A program made the translations under genes and the position numbers. Under the pieces are notes generated by a model that had not been told where the DNA came from, did no database searches, and worked only from the letters and a program-made list of their open reading frames with translations. Positions 24,652 through 31,537 of a stretch of 31,537 nt of DNA are shown in pieces (the stretch's first letter is position 1; each line of letters begins with the position of its first letter). The stretch covers positions 1 through 31,537 of the forward strand of contig MU657719.1 in the NCBI GenBank assembly GCA_026770575.1. Reading direction: 5' to 3'. Source of the stretch: Pelagophyceae sp. CCMP2097. Taxonomy: Eukaryota > Sar > Pelagophyceae.

Positions 24652-25773
24652 TTAGAGCGGCGACGGCACGAGAGCCATGGCGCCCACCCAGACTTCGCCG
24701 GCCTTGAGCGTGATTGGCTCCATGGCAGCGGATTCCACGCAGACGAAATTCTTGTAGCCCATGCCGGCATTGCCGAAAGGAGACCAAAGAACAGTGTCCT
24801 TCCAGCCCTGCGTGTTCTGGATGGCCAACTGTTTTTTCTTGCCAGAGTCTACGAGGACGGGGTCATTGACGCCCGCGTAGACTCGGTCGTATTCAGAATC
24901 GATCGTAATCGAAGCCCGAGTCTCCTTCACCGTCGCCGGCGGAGTCAGCATCTTGTCGAGGTACGACTTGCCCTTGAAGGAGCCCTTGATGGAAGCGGTT
25001 TCGATGTCGGAAACGTGGAAATACGAGTGTAAAGCGGCCTGAAACTCAAAAGAATCCGCGTCACCAGTGTTCATCACCTTCATCTCGGTCTCCAGCGAAT
25101 TCGCATTTAAAGTGACGGTAAAGTGGACTTCAAAGGGGGCGTCCCACATAGCTTTAGAGTAAGCAGAAGGCTTCAACATGAACGTCGCCGAGGCGGCGTC
25201 TTTCCCTTCCTCCCACCCGGCCACCTTCCACTCCACGTTGCGCGCGAAGCCGTGCTGCTGGATGACGCCCGGGCCGAACTGCGGGAAGCAGTGCGAGAGA
25301 CCTCCGGAGATAGGTTTGCTGCCGTCGAGCTTCGCATCCGGTCTGGTGGCGATCCATTCTGTGCCAGACGAGTCCTTGAACGAACAAACGTCCGCCCCGA
25401 AAGGAAAGATCTTCGCAGACGCCTATTTACGCAAGCGTCGAGGGCGCGACGCCGAAAAAGGCACCGGCTTCGACCACCGAAACAGTGGCGTTTGAGGGCG
25501 AGACGTTTGGCCCCGCCACTTTTCCCCCAAACGACGGTTTCAAAGGACCGGCGTCGCCCCCTCGCTTTCAAAGGGCCCAAGGGTCCCTTTTCCCACGGGT
25601 TGCGCGCTGACGCGGCTTCGCACGCCCGAGTCGTGCGAGAGCTCAATGAAGCCGAGGCCGGCGTCCTCCGCGCCGCGCATGACGCGCGTCGCGCCGAGCT
25701 GCGTCGGCGCGCGCTTCTGCGCCGGCGCCAGCAGCGCCGCCGCGCCGGAGACGAGGAGGGCAGCACGCATCAT
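24652..25773 (-). CDS. Glucose-6-phosphate 1-epimerase-like protein (aldose epimerase family)
   Basis: The two exons are 25773-25624 and 25422-24652, separated by a 201-nt intron (GTGCGA...TAG). They give 306 residues, the usual size for D-hexose-6-phosphate mutarotases, which interconvert alpha and beta glucose 6-phosphate. Recognisable segments are [19 protein letters not shown] at the N-terminal strand (49-67), [13 protein letters not shown] (88-100), QQHGFARN with His107 and Arg111, [10 protein letters not shown] with His182, and FVCVESAAM with Glu280. The two histidines and the glutamate fit the catalytic set of this family. The N-terminus is a hydrophobic signal-like stretch ([17 protein letters not shown]) followed by basic residues, so the enzyme probably enters the plastid or the secretory pathway rather than staying in the cytosol. 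Two ATGs stand in tandem at the start; either may be used. Confidence 0.88.
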
Positions 25774-25983
25774 CGTCGACGGTCGAATCTACCCACGATG
25801 AAGTGATCGCAGAAAAGTCGTCGTGTTCAACTTGGGATCCTGCCCTCCGTGGCGCTATACGATTCATACAGCGCCGCCGGACCCGACGACGCACTACGAC
25901 GGTACGCTCGCACTCGGTCGGAGGCAAGCCGGAGTCGAAAATTGGTCGACGGAGCCGACGGTTCACGACGGCGTTTTAAGGGG

Positions 25984-28900
25984 CTAGTCGATCGCGGAGC
26001 TGATCGAGTCTCGCGTGTCCATGTCGCTTCGGTCCAATGCGTTGGCGGCCTGGCGGAAGGAAAAGCCGGGGAAGTGGAGTCTGGAGCCTTTTGGGGTTTT
26101 GACGTCGTCTTGGAATAAAGCAATAAGCTTGGAATCCTTCGAAGGCCTTTGAGACGGCGAGACGGCCTGCCTCACCGAAGGCACGAACTTTGGCGAAATC
26201 GCCTTGCCCTGCAGGTGGACCCAAGCGGGGCCGTAATCTGAAGGGAAGAAGGATTGCTGCTGCAGTTGTCGAACATCGGCGCGATCCTGCGGTAACTTGA
26301 CCAACAGCGACTTCGCCGCCCTGGCGTAGTCGGCGTCGTCGAACGATATGACGGGCTGCGACCGGAGGATGTTGATGAAGAGCTGGCGGGGCGTGTCGGC
26401 GTAGAAAGGCGAACGGCCTTCCACAACCTACCCGTCCCGCGTCGGGCAATATCGAATATGCGAGGGCACCGCACCTCGACGAAGAGCACTCCCACTGCCC
26501 ACCAGTCCGAGGCCTTTGGGTTCCGGTGCGCGTCCTTGAGTAAAAGCTCGGGGGCCATATAGCTCGGGGTCCCGACCTAGAGTATCGGCTATAGTGGCGA
26601 GAAGTCATCGTAGTCAGAGGAGTACAGGTCGTCGCTCCGGCATCGCCCGAGTGGAATGCATGGGGTCTCTGTCGTCGACGGTCCGGGGAACTCTCGTCGA
26701 CGGTCCGGGTTTGCCATCAAACACGGCCTCGGACAAACGAGGGCGCGTGGGGCCGTTTCGCGGGCGACGCCTTTGCGTTGGGGTTGCCGCGGCGGTCCTC
26801 CTTTGAGAGGCCAAAGTCGGCGAGGTGGGCGTGGCCCTTTTCACAAATTAAAACGTTGGCCGACTTGATGTCACGGTGCCTAGCGGAGCGTGTCACTCGA
26901 CATCTCGCGAGGTTCGCGCATGATGATCCCGGGTCTCCCCCCTCGCTTTTCATGAAGAAACCACCCAGCGGACGCGGCACGGTACAAAATGCTTCTGCTG
27001 TGGAGATGTTCCAGACCCAAAGCAACTTCCGCGACGAGGAGCTTGGCGGAATCGGGGCCGAGGCCTCTCCTCGGCGGCTTTTGCTTGGCGCCTTTGAACG
27101 CAACGTCTTGTAAGACATCTTCTAAAGATCCGCACGCGTACCAGTCCGTTACCACGTAAAGTCTTGTTGGTGTTTGGAAAGAGTATCGGAGCCTCGCGAG
27201 GAACGGGTGCCGGAGTTTCCGCAAGACGTCGCGCTCGAAGCTGGCCAGGGCCTGCATCTCGTTTGAAACGATTTGGTGCTTCGAAAGCACTTTCATCGCA
27301 AATAATTCGCGAGATTCCCTGTGCCGGACCAACACGACGTCGCTCCAGGCGCCGCGGCCCAGGAGGAGCATCGGTTCAAAGTCCGCGGGCTGCAGCGGAA
27401 GGCCGTTGCCGCTGCCGCCGCCGCTCAAACCGCCGAGGCGAGCCACCGCCGCAGACGCAGCCGCGGTCATTTCGTCCGGCGACCCGGAGACGAAGGGCGC
27501 GCCGGTTGCGCGAGCTTCGTCTGTGTCGTCGTCGCACGCGTCGACGTGAAAAGTGTCGAGGTCGGCACTGAAACTGCCGCGATAAGCAGGCGCGTCCGCG
27601 TCGTCGAGGTCGGCACTGAAACTGCCGCGGTAAGCAGGCGCCGCGTCCGCGTCGTCGAAACTCATACGGCCCGGCGGCGGGTCGTTGACATTTGCCCTCA
27701 AACGCAACGCGGCCGGCGGCGCGTCCGAGTCGTCGAAATCGACACTCCAACGGCCCGGTTGCGGGTCAGCCTCGTCGACATGGGCCCTCAAACGCAACGC
27801 GGCCGGCGGCGCGTCCAAGTCGTCGAAATCGATACTCCAACGGCCCGGCGGCAGGTCCGGCGGCAGGTCCGCGGCGTCGACATGGGACCTCAGACGCAAC
27901 GCGGCCGGCAGCGCGTGCGCTCGGTATGGCCCTCGAGCGTCAGCAGCAGCGCGCCTGTTTCGGCGTCCCAGAGGCGCGTCGTCGACATCGTCAAGGTCGG
28001 CACTAAAACTGCCGCGGTAAGCAGGCGCCACGTCCGTGTCGTCGAAGTCGGCACTCAAACGGCAGCCGTGGGCAGGCGCGTCCACGTCATCCAGATCGAC
28101 ACTAAAGATGCCTCGGTAAGCAGGCGCCGCGTCCGTGTCGTCGATGTTAGCCGTCAAACGGCTGTCGTGGGCGCTCGGAATCAACGCAGCCGCCATGGGC
28201 GGCGGGGCCGCCGCGGCAGGCGGCGCGTCCCTCTGCGGCCGCGCCTGCCGGGGCGCGCCCTCGCCCGTCGGCGCCGCGTGCAGCGACGGCGACGGGTGCA
28301 GCGATGGTGGAGGCGGCTTTTTCGGCATCGGCGGAGGTGGCGGTTTCCGCCTCACGACCAAGACGGCATCGCGGCTGGTGGTCGGCGCCGCGGGCGGCGC
28401 TTCCGCGGGCGGCGCTTCCGCGGGTGGCCCTTCCGCGGGCGGCCTTTCCGGCGGCGGCGGCGACTTTGTCCTCGGCGGTGGCGGAGGCGGCTTGGTCCTC
28501 GGCGGCGGCTTGGCCTTTAGCGGCGTGCGCGCTTGCACTTCGTCGACTTGCGGCGTGCGCGCTTGCACTTCTTCGCCTTGCAGCGTGCGCACTTGCACTT
28601 CTTCGACTTCCGGCGTGCACACATCGTCGACTTGCGCTTTTTCGTCGGGCCAGGAGACCCGCCGGGAGACCCGCGTCGAGGCGTCTCGGAAATCGCCCTT
28701 TGCCAAGACCAGCACGGCCTCGTCCGCGGCGTCGTCCAGGGCGTCGGCGGCGGCGGCGGTGGGCCGCATGGGCGAAAACGGCGGCGGCGCGGGGTACGCC
28801 TTTCGCGGCGACGGCGCGGGCACCGGCGCCGCGGGCGCGTCCTCGACGACCTGTGCGTTCGCAGTCGGCAACGGCCCCGATAGAGACGCATTGGCCTGGA

Positions 28901-29575
28901 CGAAGGGGTATGGCCTCACGTTGTCGAATATCCAGTTGATGCAGTCGTTGAACGAGACGCCATCGCCGAGCGCCGCCTGCGCGCGCGCCACGTCGCCCTC
29001 GGAGAAACCAGTCGCGACGAGGTGCTTGCACAGGGCCTAGGCGGACGCGTCGCAACGCCCCCGATCCGATGCGACTCGAAGTGTCCGAGGCACTTTCGAA
29101 ACCCGGGCGCCGTATCTCCGCCCCCCCAGCCTTCTGCCGCGCTCCCTCTGGCGTGCACGGTTCGTACGCTGCGTCGGACGACGCGCTGCTCGAGGACTTG
29201 AGGGTTGACGGCATCCACCTCGACGGCTTCAGCTTCGCCCGCGGCCGCTAATAGCTCGCCGCGCGTGCGATTCATCGCATCTTCGTCCTCGAAGCGTAGA
29301 GCGAGCGTCTTCGAGGCTTCGAGGCAGTCCAAGGCGAAGAAGAGCTCTTCTGATCCTTCGATGCGTCGGAGGGCGTTGATCTTCGACAGCGCAGCTTCAA
29401 ACTCAAGAGTCCCCGTCAACACGTCTATAACGTCTATTCGCGCGGCCGTCGAGTCGCCGTCGGGCGGCGAGACGAAGACCTTGAGCCAAGCCGCCGCGCC
29501 GCCGCAGGCGTCTCTTTTGAGAGGCACCCAGCGGTCACCGTCTAAGAGCCATGCTTGAACAGTTGCAACGGCCAT
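25984..29575 (-). CDS. AGC-type protein kinase with N-terminal beta domain, UBA-like domain and acidic repeats
   Basis: Five exons (29575-29168, 29036-26986, 26879-26735, 26576-26475 and 26427-25984) join with consistent phases to about 1,049 residues. The exon 1 donor is the least certain. The first 115 residues (MAVATVQAWLLDGDRWVPL...) look like a compact beta domain, perhaps WH1/PH-like. A UBA-like segment follows at about 137-178 (LVATGFSEGDVARAQAAL, then NDCINWIFDN). Next comes a long Pro-rich and acidic region with repeats. The kinase begins near residue 689, with glycine loop GRGAWSD, AMK lysine 718, HRDIKSAN (821-828), DFG (841-843), SFVGTPSYMAPE (867-878), SDWWAVGVLF and a C-terminal hydrophobic motif FPGFSF (1021-1026). 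These are hallmarks of AGC kinases (PKA/S6K/NDR-like). The substrate is unknown. Joining this N-terminus to an AGC kinase is unusual to me. Confidence 0.85.
26672..26709. repeat. Tandem TCGTCGACGGTCCGG repeat in a kinase intron
   Basis: The 15-bp sequence TCGTCGACGGTCCGG occurs at 26672-26686 and 26694-26708, both inside the intron 26577-26734 of the AGC kinase gene. Confidence 0.7.
27541..28160 (-). repeat. Coding repeats in the acidic linker of the AGC kinase
   Basis: Two interleaved repeat types are translated here. One is APAYRGSFSADLDD (five forms), the other PPAALRLRAHVD followed by PGRWSVDFDD (three forms). Nucleotide identity between neighbouring copies is high, which suggests recent slippage-type expansion in frame. 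Confidence 0.8.
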
Positions 29576-29810
29576 TCCTATACACCGCCACGAGCGGGCG
29601 CGGCCGCGACCGCCTGCGGGGCGCCGCGAACAGCGGCGTCAAGGGGCTAACCGCGCGTTCTGTGCAAGGTCCGCGAGGTTCCTTTTTGCGGGTTTCCGTT
29701 TTCTGTTCTTTTCAAAAGTTAGAACAGCTGCTTGGATTTGAAAACCGCCTGACACGGACGTTTTTTCTTCCGTCGGCCCTTTCCCGAAGTTCGGTCAAGA
29801 AGGCTTTGGT

Positions 29811-30700
29811 TTAGGCGTAGAACTTGACGCCGTCGGATTTCGTGGCGGTGCCCTGGAAGACTTCGCACTTTCCGTCGATTTCCAGGATGGCGAGGGCTCT
29901 TCGTAAAAGCCGCTCGTCTGCTTTGAAGCACGGGTTCTCGACATCCGATTTGTCGGAAAGCTCGGCCAGCGTGTAGACGCCGCCGACCATGCCGTTCGAG
30001 ATCGTCCAGTCGACGAGGCGCAGGGCGAGCACCGCGGGAGACTGCCGATGCACCTGAAGCGGCCTGGTGGGCGCCCGCGACGGGGCGCCCGACGGGGCGC
30101 GCGGCAAGACGCACGCGGAGGCGTGCGCCGGGCTCGTCGGCGTCTTCCCATTCGGCGCGGCCGTCGAGTATAAGGGCCTCCGCCACAGCCTATTGCCCGA
30201 ATTTTCCATCGAAGAGATCGCTGCATACGCAAGAGGCGCGCACGCGGATGGCGGCCGGCGGCAGCGCGCGCGATATGGCGTCATTCTTAAACGCGTCGCA
30301 GCTGCGCGCAGCATCACGGACCACGCCATCAAATCCCCATCAAGCGGCGACGCACTCGGCGAGCACGACCGACGTGCGCCCGTGCCGCGCGGCCCAGTCG
30401 TGCAATACGTCGACCCAGACCTTTAACCTAAGCAAGGGCGTCTGGACGCGGGCCCTCGAACCCGGCCGGACCCTTCGGCCGGACCCTTCGACAGGGCCCT
30501 TCGACAGGACCCCTCGACAGGGCCCTTCGGCAGGATCCTTCAACAGGGCCCTTCGACGGGACCCTTCGACAGGATCCGAGAGGATCGGCGTTCCCTCGAC
30601 GGCAGACGCACTGCTGCTGTCTTGTGGACTCGACGGGCTGCAAAGTGTACAACGGCGGGAACGCGCGCCACTCCTCGAGGCCCCACGAACTCGCGCTCAT
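29811..30700 (-). CDS. VPS25: ESCRT-II subunit VPS25
   Basis: Five small exons (30700-30612, 30427-30356, 30301-30244, 30189-30115 and 30053-29811) join with matching phases to 178 residues, almost the length of human VPS25 (176). VPS25 is a two-winged-helix subunit of ESCRT-II and recruits ESCRT-III during multivesicular-body sorting. The N-terminus has the diagnostic FPPLYTLQPVESTRQQQL segment, which in the family contacts VPS22/VPS36. Further matches are WVDVLHDWAARHGRT, FKNDAISRALPPAAIR, EALILDGRAEWEDAD, LVDWTISNGMVGGVYTLAEL and the end DGVKFYA. Four introns of 184, 54, 54 and 61 nt have GTGCG(T/C) donors. One acceptor (30302) is CAG|C, an exception to the TAG|G rule in this window. The first intron contains a 13-bp minisatellite. 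The ATG at 30700 fits the family start. Confidence 0.93.
30468..30571. repeat. 13-bp minisatellite inside VPS25 intron 1
   Basis: Eight consecutive 13-bp units of the form GG(A/G)(C/T)CC(T/C)TCGACA run from 30468 to 30571, with a partial ninth. GGACCC and GGGCCC units partly alternate, hinting at a 26-bp higher-order unit. The array makes up more than half of the 184-nt intron. Confidence 0.9.
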
Positions 30701-31537
30701 GACCGGAAGCAGCAACGCAAGGAAGCACAGAACTCCCCACAGGGAGCTCTCAGCGGGCCCACTGGCAGGCTCCGCGAATAATTTATAATTTCGGCGAAGA
30801 TATACGTACCTTACAAGGGGTATCGGCGATAAAGCCGATCTCAATGGGCGCAAGTTTGTGCCTCCCAGAGGCCGCCTGCGGGGGTGGGCGTGGTCGCTAT
30901 GGGCCTCCCTGCCCCCCGGGGTGTCCGTGACATGATCAGCCTTGAGGAGGGCGCCTTGCAAGGGCGTGAACAAGCGTTTTCCCCAATATTTTGGACTTGA
31001 TAAAATCTTTATTTGCCTCCTTACCTTGATTTTGAACTGATTTTGCCTCCGTATTGCGAAGGTTCGGGCCCGGCTGTCCATCGCAGGACCGCCCGGATCA
31101 AAAAACTGGCTATGTGACGGGGCGGGTCCATACGTACTGGGGTGGTATTTGACTTGTCCCGTACGAGTGCCGCGAGTGGCGCTTCAGACGAGCCAAAACA
31201 GACGTTCTGATTTTTAGTTTGGGCGTTTTTAACAAAAGATTTTTTTGGGCCATGGCATTGCCGGACTCAGCGCGACGTCCTCTATGACTCCCAACAGGGC
31301 CAAACTCCAACCGACGAAAACTCCGATGGACAGAAAGTCCTCAGCGTCATTAGCGATACCCCTTGTATGTCCCCCCTCCACCGAGGGGGAGACCTCCGAG
31401 AAAAGACGGAACCGCCGAGTAAGGGCAGCTGCCTTCAAGGCCAACTGCAGGCCGCGCGCGGGAAGCAAGGGGCCACGAAGCATTAGCATTAGCCATCGTG
31501 CGCAAGGGTTTCTCGCGAGGAAGGGCCGTGTTTCTTA
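30701..31537. other. Region upstream of VPS25 without an assignable gene
   Basis: This 837-bp stretch is less GC-rich than the genes. It includes an AT-rich block near 30778-30810, which may belong to the VPS25 promoter, and a duplicated TTTGCCTCC near 31013 and 31041. A 14-bp inverted pair TACAAGGGGTATCG (30812-30825) / CGATACCCCTTGTA (31354-31367) is also present. A minus-strand frame at 31229-31489 has an ATG and a hydrophobic stretch (FVGWSLALLGV), and a different frame opens with MANANASWP at 31496. Neither matches a family I know; one could be the edge of a gene beyond the window. Confidence 0.4.

Noticed and set aside
27321..28520. Plus-strand frame of 399 codons with regular Val/Arg repeats
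   Set aside because: It is the mirror of the acidic coding repeats of the AGC kinase on the minus strand; the repeats exist because the coding strand repeats.
28135..29040. Gly/Ala-rich plus-strand frame
   Set aside because: Antisense to the proline-rich linker and UBA-like segment of the kinase; it shows only low complexity.
31229..31489. Small hydrophobic minus-strand protein
   Set aside because: It has an ATG and a possible membrane segment but no homologue I recognise and no splice or family support; too weak to call as a gene.

Overview
The window is a gene-dense, GC-rich piece of nuclear DNA from a eukaryote, not a bacterium. Nearly every gene is split by short spliceosomal introns whose 3' ends almost always read TAG|G. 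The protein families are eukaryotic: a CDKL5-like kinase, an AGC kinase, the ESCRT-II subunit VPS25 and a mitochondrial carrier. Several proteins carry N-terminal targeting sequences, and two of these have an Ala-Phe junction after the signal peptide, as in plastid proteins of heterokont algae. Together with a 37-residue helical-repeat protein of the organellar RNA-binding type and intron-borne inverted-repeat elements, this suggests a small photosynthetic stramenopile, perhaps a pelagophyte related to Aureococcus. That placement is inference. All exon boundaries below were worked out by reading frame, splice signals and family alignment, without transcripts.

Layout from left to right: (1) 1-777, no convincing gene, with a tRNA-like 3' half and an A-rich tail at the very edge. 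(2) 778-2645 minus, a predicted plastid-targeted nucleotide-binding protein. (3) 2915-5624 plus, a CDKL5-type kinase. (4) 6290-7900 minus, a multi-CBS-domain protein whose last exon is duplicated in tandem just downstream (5964-6375). (5) 8151-16915 minus, a giant coiled-coil protein of about 2,815 residues in five exons with a CHORD-like Cys/His cluster near its C-terminus. (6) 17301-18624 plus, a SpoU/TrmH-family RNA 2'-O-methyltransferase with a targeting leader. (7) 18905-22007 plus, a protein of about 23 repeats of 37 residues (OPR/HPR/FASTK-like). (8) 22316-24326 minus, a mitochondrial carrier whose introns hold three copies of a roughly 108-bp inverted-repeat element. (9) 24652-25773 minus, a glucose-6-phosphate 1-epimerase-like protein. 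(10) 25984-29575 minus, an AGC-type kinase with an N-terminal domain of uncertain fold, a UBA-like domain and acidic repeats. (11) 29811-30700 minus, VPS25. (12) 30701-31537, no gene I can assign.

The genes are ordinary neighbours rather than an operon or a defence cluster. Two of them, the methyltransferase and the repeat protein, may both act on organellar RNA. The most unusual material is in gene architecture: introner-like elements, GC-AG introns, introns of about 33-56 nt, a duplicated 3' exon, a duplicated splice acceptor and a minisatellite inside an intron.
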